Assembly (NCBI RefSeq): GCF_900091845.1
Contig: NZ_FMCI01000183.1
Coordinates: 1-64,000 of the forward strand
DNA from: Streptomyces sp. SolWspMP-5a-2
Lineage (GTDB): Bacteria; Actinomycetota; Actinomycetes; Streptomycetales; Streptomycetaceae
Direction: 5' to 3'
Length of the DNA: 64,000 bases
The notes beneath the pieces are model-generated. The model was not told the DNA's origin. It saw only the letters and a program-made list of their open reading frames with translations, and did not search any database. Shown here one piece after another: positions 55,719-64,000 of this stretch (its first letter is position 1; the number at the start of each line of letters is the position of its first letter). Both the position numbers and the translations under genes were made by a program.

Positions 55719-57682
55719 CCACGGCCCTGACCCAGACCTTCCCGACGGCGACCGTGTCGCCCTCCGCCGCGGCCCCCTCCGCCGTGGTGACGGCGGAGCG
55801 GACGGCGCCGGTGCGGGTCGCCATGTTCGACCTGGACGGGACGCTCGTCGACTCGCCCCGCGCGATCGTGGAGGCGTTCACCGCGGCGTTCGAGGCGATG
55901 GGCCGCACGCCCGCCGACCCGGCGGCCGTCCGCGCCACCATCGGCCTGCCGCTGGAGCGGGCGTTCGCGCACCTGCTGGAGGTGGCGCAGGACGACCCGT
56001 CGGTCGCCGAGGGCGTCGCCCGCTACCAGGAGGCGTTCCGCACGGTCGTCCTCCCCCGCGCCCGGTCGCTGGTCTTCCCCGGGGTCGCCGAGGGCCTGGC
56101 CCGGCTGCGCGCCGAGGGCATCGTGGTGACGGTGGCGACGAGCAAGTTCCACGCCAGCGCCGACGCCCTGCTCACCGCCGCCGGTCTGATCGGGCACGTG
56201 ACGACGCTGGTGGGCGCCGACGACGTCGAACACCCCAAACCGCACCCGGAGTCGGGCCGGTTGATCCTGGGACGGCTCGATGCGCGGCCCGAGCACGCGG
56301 TGATGGTCGGCGACACCACCCACGACCTGAAGATGGCGACGGCGGCCGGTCTCGCGTCCGTCGCGGTCACCTACGGGGTGCACGGGCGCGCGGAGTTGGA
56401 GTCGGCGGCGCCGACCCACGTCGCCGACACGTTCCCGCAGGCCGTGGAGCAGATCCTCGCGGTGCTGCCGTCCGGCGGCTCCCCGGCCACCGGCGCGGTG
56501 GAGGACACCCGCACGGTGGAGGACCTCCTCGACGACAGCGCGTACCACATCGAGTTCAACGGGCACCTCACCAACCACATCAAGCACGCCGTCGTCGCCC
56601 TCGCCGGACTCGGTGTCGACCCCGGGCGGATCAGGGCGTACCACGACCACTACATCGCCCTCACCCCGTACGGCTGCCGGGTCGAGCCCGCCAGGGAGCC
56701 GCAGCGCGTCATCGACGAGGACAACTGGCTCGAACTCCTGGGCCAGCGAACGGACTTCGCCGCCTACGTCGCCTTCTTCGACGCCGAGGAGCGCAGACTG
56801 GGGACGGCGGGGATGGTGCGGCGGTACGTGCCGCGGCTCCTCGCGGGCTGGGCCGGGGCGCTCCAGCACGCGACCATCCACCTCGGCTGGGCGCTGGACG
56901 CGGGCAACCGCCGGATGGCCGTCGAGGGCATCGCCTACCTGGCCTTCGCGTACGTCGACTGCCACCCCGAGCGCGCCAGGCCCGCGGGGGCGGACGACAC
57001 CGGCCTGCCCCGGGAGTCGCTGCTGCGGATCGCCCGTCACTGGGAGGAGAACCAGCCAGGGCTCGGCGCGCGGATCGAGGAACTGGTCGCGGGCCGCAGC
57101 CCCGACATCCACCCCGAACTGATGCGCTCGGGGCTCCAGTACCGGATCGCCCGGATGCTCGGCGAGGGCCACCCGCTGATGTACGAGACGCCCGCGTGGG
57201 TCACCGAGCAGGACCCTGAGGAGAGTTGGGAGCAGCTCGCGCATCTCGTCACCGTCCTCTACCTGACCGAGCCGGGCGACTTCCTGCTGCTGCACCTGAT
57301 CACCGCGCTGCACGCCATGCGGCACATCGCGGACGTCCTGCCCGTCGAGGAGCGCCGCCGCGCGGTCGGCTGCTACTGGACCGGCATCCTCGGAGTGCTG
57401 TTCTCCCGCGGGCACTTCGTCGCCCCCGCGAAGCTGACGGCGATCGAGGGCCTCTTCGCCACCGCCACCGACGACGTCGACGACCCGCGCTGGGCCCGCG
57501 AGTGGGACTGGCACATCGCGCGGGCGGTGGAGGAGGAAGAGGAGCACAACGCCAAACTCGTCTACGTGATGCGCGAGTTGTGGCGCGGCTCGGGCGGCAG
57601 GTCGGTGTACCGGACGGCCGCGGGCCAGTTCACCAGCACACCCGAGCTGCCGCCGACGTTCGACCACCCCCCGACGGACTGA
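55715..57682 (+). CDS. indB: HAD phosphatase fused to DUF4243 (questin oxidase-like) domain, IndB
   Basis: A 655-residue two-domain protein. The N-terminal HAD phosphatase has [13 protein letters not shown] (about 34-46), VATSK, KPHPES and MVGDTTHD. From about residue 265 a DUF4243/questin-oxidase-like domain begins with [20 protein letters not shown] and runs to the end. In minimycin producers this fusion (MinC) dephosphorylates the nucleoside 5'-phosphate as part of self-protection. The DUF4243 domain belongs to a Baeyer-Villiger-type oxidase family. Co-translated with indA. Confidence 0.9.
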   Translation: MTTALTQTFPTATVSPSAAAPSAVVTAERTAPVRVAMFDLDGTLVDSPRAIVEAFTAAFEAMGRTPADPAAVRATIGLPLERAFAHLLEVAQDDPSVAEGVARYQEAFRTVVLPRARSLVFPGVAEGLARLRAEGIVVTVATSKFHASADALLTAAGLIGHVTTLVGADDVEHPKPHPESGRLILGRLDARPEHAVMVGDTTHDLKMATAAGLASVAVTYGVHGRAELESAAPTHVADTFPQAVEQILAVLPSGGSPATGAVEDTRTVEDLLDDSAYHIEFNGHLTNHIKHAVVALAGLGVDPGRIRAYHDHYIALTPYGCRVEPAREPQRVIDEDNWLELLGQRTDFAAYVAFFDAEERRLGTAGMVRRYVPRLLAGWAGALQHATIHLGWALDAGNRRMAVEGIAYLAFAYVDCHPERARPAGADDTGLPRESLLRIARHWEENQPGLGARIEELVAGRSPDIHPELMRSGLQYRIARMLGEGHPLMYETPAWVTEQDPEESWEQLAHLVTVLYLTEPGDFLLLHLITALHAMRHIADVLPVEERRRAVGCYWTGILGVLFSRGHFVAPAKLTAIEGLFATATDDVDDPRWAREWDWHIARAVEEEEEHNAKLVYVMRELWRGSGGRSVYRTAAGQFTSTPELPPTFDHPPTD

Positions 57683-57734
57683 AGCCCCGCTCCCCCGCCC
57701 CGCTCCGCATCCCTCCCCACCCCCAGGAGTTGCC

Positions 57735-58475
57735 ATGACCACCGCCCTGCGCCCCGCGACCACGACGACGACCCCGACCGCGGCCACGCCCGCGCGGCAG
57801 ACCGAGGCACCGAGCGCCTACCAGCACCGTCTCGGGTCCGGCGTCCATCTGCTGCCGCAGACCGACCAGTTGCGCGCCCTGCACACCGTCGTCCGGGACC
57901 GTGACGCCCGCCGCGAGGACTTCGTCTTCTACGCCGGACGGATCATCCGGCTGCTGACCGAGGCGGCCCTGAACCTGCTGCCCTTCGAGCCGTACGAGGT
58001 GACGACGCCGGTCGGCCGCACCTACCGGGGCCTGCGCTTCGCCGACAACCTGGTCGGGGTGCCGATCGTGCGGGCCGGGGAGAGCATGGAGGCCGAGCTG
58101 CGGGCCGTCGTCCCCGGCATCAGGATCGGCAAGGTCCTCATCCAGCGCGACCGGACGACCAAGCAGCCGCGCCTCTACTACACGGCGTTCCCCGAGGACA
58201 TCGCCTCCCGCCAGGTCCTGCTGCTCGACCCGATGCTGGCGACCGGCGGCACCGCGCTGGCGGCGATCGAGGTCCTGCGCGACCTGGGCGTCCCGGAGGA
58301 GAACATCGTCTTCGTCACCTTCATCACCTGCCCCGAGGGCCTCGCGGCGGTCGGCGACCGCTACCCGGGGGTCAGGATCGTGACGTCGGCGATCGAGGAG
58401 GGCCTCAACGAGAACGCGTTCATGATGCCGGGGATCGGGGACTTCGGGGACCGGTACTTCGGGACGGACCGGTAG
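57735..58475 (+). CDS. upp: Uracil phosphoribosyltransferase, cluster-associated
   Basis: A 246-residue type I PRTase. The PRPP loop is LLLDPMLATGGTALAAIEVL and the uracil-binding end is PGIGDFGDRYFGT, both UPRTase hallmarks. It is longer than housekeeping Upp (about 210) through a Thr/Ala-rich N-terminus. Minimycin clusters carry such a gene (minD) as a self-resistance enzyme supplying competing UMP. AGGAG precedes the ATG; it ends the four-gene run. Confidence 0.92.
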   Translation: MTTALRPATTTTTPTAATPARQTEAPSAYQHRLGSGVHLLPQTDQLRALHTVVRDRDARREDFVFYAGRIIRLLTEAALNLLPFEPYEVTTPVGRTYRGLRFADNLVGVPIVRAGESMEAELRAVVPGIRIGKVLIQRDRTTKQPRLYYTAFPEDIASRQVLLLDPMLATGGTALAAIEVLRDLGVPEENIVFVTFITCPEGLAAVGDRYPGVRIVTSAIEEGLNENAFMMPGIGDFGDRYFGTDR

Positions 58476-58490
58476 GGCGCGGAGCGTCTG

Positions 58491-58524
58491 ACGGCCCCAC
58501 CCGGATGCTTCCGGACGGGGCCGT
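58491..58524 (+). terminator. Terminator of the indigoidine/minimycin operon
   Basis: ACGGCCCC pairs with GGGGCCGT and an inner CCGGA pairs with TCCGG around a TGCT loop, 16 bases after the upp stop. Confidence 0.75.
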
Positions 58525-58657
58525 TGCCTTCACTCGCTCGCCATTCGCCGTCGCGACGGTTCCACCGGCAGCGCACGCCCGGTGGCGACCTCGGTGCTCT
58601 CGCGATTACCGTGAGCGAGCAAGGTTTCATGCCACGACCGAATCTCAAGGGGGCGCT

Positions 58658-59131
58658 GTGGAAGCGGAGTTGGCTGCACTTGTCGCGACCGGAGCGACGA
58701 CAGCGGTGGGTCTGATGGTGACCGAGACCTGGGAGCAGGCGAAACTGCGCCTGTTACGGATCTTCTCGCGCGACGGCGGCACTGCGGCCCTGGACGGAGA
58801 ACTGGAACGTTCCCGTGCGACCCTGGTCGCCGCCGTCGGCGCCCCCGACCAGGCAGATCTCACCTCCGACGTCACGGCCGGCCTACGGCTCCTGCTCCGT
58901 CGCCTCCTGGAGCAACAGCCCGACGCCGCTGCCGAACTGCGCGCTCTGGTGGAGGAGTGCGCGCCCGAACAGGACACCGCGCCGATCGGTTCCGTGCACA
59001 ACAGCATCACCGGCGGCACAGTGCACGGCGCGGTGGTCCAAGGGCACACCTTCTCGGGGCTGACCTTCGACACCAGGGGCGACACCGCAGAAGAACGGCG
59101 CAACGGGACATCGGAGCGTCCTTCTTCCTGA
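58658..59131 (+). CDS. Small helical protein with C-terminal amyloid-signalling-like motif
   Basis: A 157-residue protein with two parts. Residues 1-105 are predicted helices beginning with a hydrophobic stretch (LAALVATGATTAVGLMV). Residues 111-137 contain HNSITGGTVHGAVVQGHTF, close to the GTVHG motif at the N-terminus of the STAND protein that follows 58 bases later. This is the layout of bacterial amyloid signalling (BASS) pairs, where the small protein is the effector. GTG start with AAGGGGG. Codon 33 is TTA (58754-58756). Confidence 0.7.
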   Translation: MEAELAALVATGATTAVGLMVTETWEQAKLRLLRIFSRDGGTAALDGELERSRATLVAAVGAPDQADLTSDVTAGLRLLLRRLLEQQPDAAAELRALVEECAPEQDTAPIGSVHNSITGGTVHGAVVQGHTFSGLTFDTRGDTAEERRNGTSERPSS

Positions 59132-59189
59132 TCCACGGGTATCCATCGCTCCCACGGAAAGAATCCGTCTGGGGAGCCGGAACCTGTCT

Positions 59190-61358
59190 GTGCGGAGTCG
59201 GGGGTGCGAAGTGCGGCGGGAGGGACCCGAGTCACACAACGAGTTGAGCGGCACGGTCCACGGCGTCGCGGTCCAGGCCGGGGTGGTTCACGGCGATGTG
59301 CACATCGCCGCTGAGGCGACAGAGGCGACCTGGACGCCCTGGCAGCTTCCTCCACTCGGCAGAGTCATAGACCGCGCTGCGGAGTTGGCGGCCCTGGAGC
59401 GTCACCGCGTCCGGGCCACCGCGGAAGGGCGTTCAGTGCTGGCCGCCGTGAGCGGACTTGGTGGGGTGGGCAAGACCACGGTCGCAGTGCGCTGGTTGCA
59501 CACCCTGCGCCCACGGTTTCCCGCCGGACAATTGCACGCGGATCTAGGAGCGCAGTCGCCCGACGGTCCGCAGCACCCGGGGGATGTACTGGCCCGCTTC
59601 CTACGCGCCCTCGGCGTACCGGCGCAGCAGGTACCGTCCGCCCTCGCCGAGCGAACGGCCCTCTACCGCTCGCTGACCGCGAACCAGCGTCTGGTGGTTC
59701 TGCTCGACGACGCGGCGACCGCGGCCCAGGTACGGCCGTTGCTGCCTGCGGGTGAGAGCGTCACGGCAGTCACGAGCCGAAGACGGCTGTCAGGACTCAC
59801 CGTCGACGGTTGCTACCCCATCCACCTGGGTCCGCTCGCACCGGAGGCGGCCGTCGAACTGCTCGCCGACACCTTGTCCGACGGGCGGGTGACGGAGAAT
59901 CCCGACGGGGCCCGTTCTCTGGTGGAGCTGTGCGCGGGGCTGCCGTTGGCCGTCCGGGTGGCCGGTGCCCGTCTCGCGGCTCGCCCTGGACGGAGCATCA
60001 CCACGATGGTCCGCCTGCTCACCGAAGAACATCAACGGTTGGAGGGGCTGGCCATCGACGACGACCACAACGTCCGGGCAGCACTGGATCTTTCCTACCG
60101 GGCTCTGCGTCCTCCCGCAGCCAGGCTCTACCGTTTGCTGGGTCTGCATCCTGGCCGGGAGTTCGACGGGGTGGCCGCCTCGGCACTGCTGCCCTCACCG
60201 GAGCGGGGCGAAGCGGGCCGGTCGTTGGAGGAACTCCACGACGCGAGTCTGCTCGTCGACACGCCGGACGAGCGTCACCGTTTCCACGATCTCGTGCGCC
60301 TGCACGCCGCAGCGAGGGCGCGTGAGGAAGAGACGCCGCAGGAACGGGCACAGGCCCTGCGGCGGCTCGCCGATCACTATCTCGCGAGCGCCACCTGCGC
60401 GGAAGAGATCATCGACCCCCAGCACCGCACCGCGGCGCGGGACTACGGATCCGAACCCGTGGTGCGCGCGGACGTGGGCGCGGACCCCGAAGGCGCCCTG
60501 GACTGGCTCGAACGTGAGCTGCCGAATCTGATGGCAGTGATCCGCGGTGCGCGGGCCGCAGGACTGCCGACCGTCTGCTGGCAGCTCGCGGACGCCCTGT
60601 GGCCACTCTTCCTGCGGCGCAAGTTCTACGACGACTGGAGCACCGCGCACCGGGAGGGGCTGGCCGCGGCTCGGAGCATGGGGGACAGAGCGGCTTCATG
60701 CCGCATGCTCACCTCTGGTGGTGTGGGAGAGCTCGGCCAGGGGAACGTGACCGGCGCGCTGGAGATGTTCGACATGGCGGCCGGTCTGTTTCTCGACAGC
60801 GGGGACCGGCTCGGGCACGCCCGGACCCTCAACTACCGTGGGCTCGCTCTGTTCCGTCTCGGACGTCTCGACGAGGCCACCCGGTACTTCCAGGAGGCCG
60901 TCGACCAGTTGCCGGCCAACGGCGACCATCGGGCTGGCGGACTGGCCATGCTCAACCTCGCCGATGTCGCTCTTGTCTCGGGGCAGGCCGACGACGCGAT
61001 CCGCCACGGCGATGCCGCCCGGGCCATCCTCCTCAGCGCGGGCGACACCTATAACGCCGCACGGGCGGGCACACTGCTCGGCCGGGCTCACCTCCGTCTG
61101 GGCGAGCCGGACCGGGCGGACGCGTTGCTGACCGAAGCCTTGGTGCCGCTGCGCGGGATGTCGGCCAAGTACGAGATCGCGCGGGCGCTCGGAGCTCGCG
61201 CAGAGGTCGCGGAACAGCGCGGGCGCACGCGCCTCGCCCGGGAACTGTGCCGGGAAGCCCTGGAGCTGTACGCGGCAGTGGGCAGATCAGAGTCGGGGGA
61301 GGCCGATGTCACGCGCAGCCGACTCCGTCGCTTGGAGCCCGAGGAACCCGGAGCCTGA
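59190..61358 (+). CDS. NB-ARC/TPR STAND ATPase with N-terminal amyloid-signalling-like motif
   Basis: A 722-residue signal-transduction ATPase. Residues 16-39 contain SHNELSGTVHGVAVQAGVVHG, matching the partner's C-terminus. The NB-ARC ATPase has P-loop GLGGVGKT (89-96), Walker B LVVLLDDA (near 170), sensor TSRRRL and GLPLAVRVAG. TPR-like repeats fill about residues 480-710 (ALEMFDMAAGLF, EATRYFQEAVDQL, ADDAIRHGDAARAIL) and would sense a ligand. It lacks any effector domain of its own. Start GTG is uncertain by a few codons. Confidence 0.88.
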   Translation: MRSRGCEVRREGPESHNELSGTVHGVAVQAGVVHGDVHIAAEATEATWTPWQLPPLGRVIDRAAELAALERHRVRATAEGRSVLAAVSGLGGVGKTTVAVRWLHTLRPRFPAGQLHADLGAQSPDGPQHPGDVLARFLRALGVPAQQVPSALAERTALYRSLTANQRLVVLLDDAATAAQVRPLLPAGESVTAVTSRRRLSGLTVDGCYPIHLGPLAPEAAVELLADTLSDGRVTENPDGARSLVELCAGLPLAVRVAGARLAARPGRSITTMVRLLTEEHQRLEGLAIDDDHNVRAALDLSYRALRPPAARLYRLLGLHPGREFDGVAASALLPSPERGEAGRSLEELHDASLLVDTPDERHRFHDLVRLHAAARAREEETPQERAQALRRLADHYLASATCAEEIIDPQHRTAARDYGSEPVVRADVGADPEGALDWLERELPNLMAVIRGARAAGLPTVCWQLADALWPLFLRRKFYDDWSTAHREGLAAARSMGDRAASCRMLTSGGVGELGQGNVTGALEMFDMAAGLFLDSGDRLGHARTLNYRGLALFRLGRLDEATRYFQEAVDQLPANGDHRAGGLAMLNLADVALVSGQADDAIRHGDAARAILLSAGDTYNAARAGTLLGRAHLRLGEPDRADALLTEALVPLRGMSAKYEIARALGARAEVAEQRGRTRLARELCREALELYAAVGRSESGEADVTRSRLRRLEPEEPGA

Positions 61359-61823
61359 GCGACGCAGGTCACCGGCTGCCACGGCCACCAGCACGTCGAC
61401 CGTCAGCCCGGCCACCAGGCAGGAGTGCGCGAGCGACGCGACGAACTCCCAGTCTCTCTCCATGTCCCGCTCCCCCAGCGGTCTGCGTACATCGTCGGCC
61501 CGCAGTTCGACCAGCCGCTCCTGCGAGCACAGGCGCAGCCAGCAGCGATCATGGTCATGTACCGCCACGACCAGGGCTCCAGGCCATGAACGTGCCAGCG
61601 ACAGAGCCCGGTGCGGTCCCCCGCCGTGCCCGATCAGCACGTCCCCGCAGGCGAGCCACGGTTCCTCGCCACGGATCCGGACCCTGACGTGCTCGTCAAC
61701 GAAGGGCTCCTGCGCCAAGGGGTCGACCAGCGCTATCCGGACCCGCTCGGCGAGACCGGGGGCGTCCGCGTCGCCCTTACCGCGGAACAGACCGGGACGG
61801 TCGATCGCGATCTGAGTGATCAC
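61287..61823 (-). CDS. Hypothetical protein coupled to a glycosyltransferase-like gene
   Basis: A 178-residue soluble protein of no recognised family. Its GTG overlaps the stop of the upstream gene (GTGA), so the two are translated together. Its 3' end overlaps the convergent STAND gene by 72 bases. Central stretches ALVVAVHDHDRCWLRLCS and HGGGPHRALSL are likely buried strands and loops. A role with its coupled partner is inferred from overlap only. Confidence 0.6.
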   Translation of the reverse strand: MITQIAIDRPGLFRGKGDADAPGLAERVRIALVDPLAQEPFVDEHVRVRIRGEEPWLACGDVLIGHGGGPHRALSLARSWPGALVVAVHDHDRCWLRLCSQERLVELRADDVRRPLGERDMERDWEFVASLAHSCLVAGLTVDVLVAVAAGDLRRSGSGFLGLQATESAARDIGLPRL

Positions 61824-63076
61824 CGCGAGATCCCGCTCTCCGGTCGGTCGAAACGCACGGTCAACGGAAGGCGGGCCGGTTCCCTGACCGCCCGGAAAGC
61901 AGGTGCCCGCAGACGGAGCTTCCGATAGAGAAGTGCGCGCATCCTGCGGGCGAACCGGCCGGGTTCCGACGTGATGCGCGCGGCGACGCGCTCGTAGCGG
62001 CCCGCGTGACGGCTCGTCGGACCACGGCTGATCTGTGCGCACACCGCACGTTCCGGGCGAAGTCGCGGCGCGAAGGACATCAGTTCGGCCATTGGCGACG
62101 AGGGGTCCACGCAAGGGTCGGCTCGGCCCGCCATCAGCATCGGCGCGCCTGTCATCGAACCGTAGAGCGAGACCGACCCGTGATCGCCCACGATCCGGTC
62201 GGCCGCGACGATCGCGCCTTCCCAGTCCCCGTGCTGACTGATCACGACCAGGCCCGAGCGTGCCAGCCCCGACAGCCAGCCACGGACCTGCCATTCGCCG
62301 TGCGCGTTCCATACGTGGGGATGCAGGAGTGCGGCGACCCGGTAGTCGTCTCGCGGCAGTTCGGCGACCAACCGCTCCAGGGCGTCCCAGCCCTGCCCGG
62401 CGAGGGAGTCGGGTCCCCAGGTGGAGCAGACGAGGACCAGTCGCTGCCGGGGCCCGACGGCCAGTGACTCGCGGTACAGCGCCCGGGACGGAAGACTCGC
62501 CATGATGCGGTCGAAGCAGGGATCGCCGACGACTTCGGCCACCGGCAGCGCCTCCGGGCACTCCCGGCCGAGCCGGGTCAGCTCCTCCTGGTGTGCCAGC
62601 ACGATGGCCTCGGGAACCACCGTGCCGTCGCGGACGAGCCGTTGCCTGCTGAGCCCGTACACCCCTGACGGTACGGCGGTACCACCGTGCCGCGCGACCG
62701 GGGTGAGCTTGTTGTGTCCGGCGCCGTGCGGCAGGACGACGACTGGCGCCTGCAGATCGTGGAGGCTGCCGTGACCAGCGGCCAGAGCAAGATCGAAGTG
62801 CGTCTGCACGGCCTGGTTCCAAGGCAGCACGAGGGCTCCGAGCCGTTCGAGGAACTCGTTCACACCATTGCCGAACACGTCAGGGGCCTGGGTGAAGATC
62901 ATCTGCACCCTGGTGTCGCCCTCCAGCAGTCGCGTCGCGTCGAGGAGTCTCTGCCCCGCTATCACGGTGTGCACGACGACCAGCACCCGCTTGCGGGTAC
63001 GGCGGGTGGCCCAGCGCTCGACATCCAGGCGCACCGGCACATGCCGCCAGTGCGCCTCCGGCACGGTCACACTCAT
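61820..63076 (-). CDS. GT-B/CDP-glycerol glycerophosphotransferase-like protein
   Basis: A 418-residue protein. KRVLVVVHTVIAGQRLLD opens a Rossmann-like domain. LPHGAGHNK and the later VGDHGSVSLYGSMTGAPML match the two-domain fold of CDP-glycerol glycerophosphotransferases and related GT-B enzymes. In the latter the motif would hold a nucleotide phosphate. The C-terminal 60 residues are Arg-rich. GGGGGAG precedes the ATG. Similar Streptomyces genes are sometimes mislabelled as translation initiation factors. Substrate unknown. Confidence 0.6.
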   Translation of the reverse strand: MSVTVPEAHWRHVPVRLDVERWATRRTRKRVLVVVHTVIAGQRLLDATRLLEGDTRVQMIFTQAPDVFGNGVNEFLERLGALVLPWNQAVQTHFDLALAAGHGSLHDLQAPVVVLPHGAGHNKLTPVARHGGTAVPSGVYGLSRQRLVRDGTVVPEAIVLAHQEELTRLGRECPEALPVAEVVGDPCFDRIMASLPSRALYRESLAVGPRQRLVLVCSTWGPDSLAGQGWDALERLVAELPRDDYRVAALLHPHVWNAHGEWQVRGWLSGLARSGLVVISQHGDWEGAIVAADRIVGDHGSVSLYGSMTGAPMLMAGRADPCVDPSSPMAELMSFAPRLRPERAVCAQISRGPTSRHAGRYERVAARITSEPGRFARRMRALLYRKLRLRAPAFRAVREPARLPLTVRFDRPESGISR

Positions 63077-63333
63077 GGTGGATCTCCCCCGGTTCTTCCT
63101 TCGTCACCTTCGCGGCCGCGGCCTTTCACAGCCGATGACTCGTGTGTGCCCGGAGGCCTGGACGGCGGACTTGCATGAATCCTGCACTCCGCCGGACACG
63201 GGTCGACACCGTGCGCCTGTCACGCTTCAGTGCGCCCCTGTCCCCTCCCACGATCCCGCAGAAGAGTGGTACGCGTCACACATACAGACCTCGCTGAAGG
63301 CCGTAGGAAGAAGCACACCCGTCGGGGGTAGTG

Positions 63334-64000
63334 GTGGAACTTCTTGCTCTGGGACCTCTTGAACTCTGGCACGACGAGCGGCAGCACCCACTGGGGACAC
63401 CCAAAGAGCGCCAGGTGTTGGGCGTGTTGATCCACGCGCGGGGCGAGCCGGTCACGGTGAGCACGCTGCTGGACCGAGTCTGGGACGGGGATCCGCCACC
63501 GACCGCCTTGGACACCCTGCACTCGTACCTCTCCCGGCTGCGGGGAAGGCTGCGTCGAGCCGTCGGAGAGGACGAGGTGGGCGTGGAGCGGCCCTCGCCT
63601 CGCCTCTACCGACTACGCGCCGATCCCGAGCACATCGACCTTCTGCGCTTCGGGCGGCTGCGCGCGGATGCCGCTGCCGCGTCGGCGAGGGGCGAACGCG
63701 AGCTGGGGATCGGCTTGTTGCGAACCGCGGAGGCACTCTGGCGAAGTGAGCCCCTGTCCGAGTTCGGTGGAAGTTCCTGGGCGCTGGCCGCGCGTGCCCG
63801 GTTGGTCGAGGAACTTCGCCGGGTGCGCGAGGAACGGATCAGCCTGGAACTGGAGTCGGGCCGGCACGCTGATCTCGTCGGCGAGCTGCGCGAGTTCGCC
63901 TCGCAGAACCCACTCGCCCAGCAGGGGATCGGGTCCTTGATGCTGGCCCTCTACCGCTCCGGACGCCACGACGAAGCTCTCGAGGTGTACCGCAGGACCC
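63334..64000 (+). CDS. SARP/BTAD-type regulator, 5' part
   Basis: The open frame runs off the window. The first 90 residues form an OmpR-like winged HTH (LLALGPLELWHDERQ, VSTLLDRVWDGDPPPTALDTLHSYLSRLR). A bacterial transcriptional activator domain follows (LRFGRLRADAAAA ... ALYRSGRHDEALEVYRR). This is the arrangement of SARPs and AfsR/DnrI proteins. It could continue into an NB-ARC/TPR half. GTG codons at 63331 and 63334 follow GGGGG; the second has better spacing. Confidence 0.88.
   Translation, partial: MELLALGPLELWHDERQHPLGTPKERQVLGVLIHARGEPVTVSTLLDRVWDGDPPPTALDTLHSYLSRLRGRLRRAVGEDEVGVERPSPRLYRLRADPEHIDLLRFGRLRADAAAASARGERELGIGLLRTAEALWRSEPLSEFGGSSWALAARARLVEELRRVREERISLELESGRHADLVGELREFASQNPLAQQGIGSLMLALYRSGRHDEALEVYRRT

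Overview
The window is high-GC actinobacterial DNA with the codon use, GTG starts, AGGAGG-type ribosome binding sites, rare TTA codons and gene families of Streptomyces. I saw no tRNA, rRNA, CRISPR array or intact insertion sequence.

Positions 1-30.7 kb are a conserved chromosomal block. As I remember it, the order matches the S. coelicolor SCO5998-SCO6014 region. It holds an amino-acid permease, dxs, the xylose ABC transporter xylFGH, its ROK regulator rok7B7, and the chitin-oligosaccharide/GlcNAc transporter ngcEFG. Then come two secreted GH92 alpha-mannosidases, a cellulose/chitin-type lytic polysaccharide monooxygenase with CBM2, aconitase, a DUF4236 protein, and a MurA paralogue carrying an N-terminal XRE helix-turn-helix. 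Operators are visible: a Rok7B7-like box before xylF, a perfect CebR box before the LPMO, GACAACGTTGTC boxes at both GH92 genes, an iron box before aconitase, and paired ATCTC-N6-GAGAT boxes around the DUF4236 gene.

From about 30.7 kb the content becomes accessory. A LysR/LysE pair and an alpha/beta hydrolase precede an unrecognised, compact biosynthetic cluster (33.6-43.7 kb). One strand encodes two ATP-grasp ligases, a DUF1611 (DgcN-like) protein, a heme-oxygenase-like putative diiron oxidase and a PhyH dioxygenase. The divergent strand encodes an EPSP-synthase-like enolpyruvyl transferase and a HisC-like aminotransferase. The divergent promoter holds a DasR-like site. Next to the cluster is a regulator made of two tandem LuxR-type HTH domains with a TTA codon at position 4.

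Positions 44-50 kb carry an IS5-type transposase remnant, a TetR-controlled SnoaL/NmrA operon, a small membrane peptide, and a GntR/MFS pair sharing an operator inside a 25-bp inverted repeat.

Positions 50.5-58.5 kb are an indigoidine/minimycin-type cluster: a single-module NRPS with A, oxidase, T and TE domains, a pseudouridine-5'-phosphate glycosidase-like IndA, a HAD-DUF4243 IndB and a uracil phosphoribosyltransferase. The NRPS frame runs on into a tautomerase domain that has its own perfect Shine-Dalgarno sequence and start.

Positions 58.6-64 kb hold a likely amyloid-signalling pair. A small helical protein with a C-terminal motif sits before an NB-ARC/TPR STAND ATPase with a matching N-terminal motif. 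Two coupled genes of unknown function and the start of a SARP-type regulator follow.
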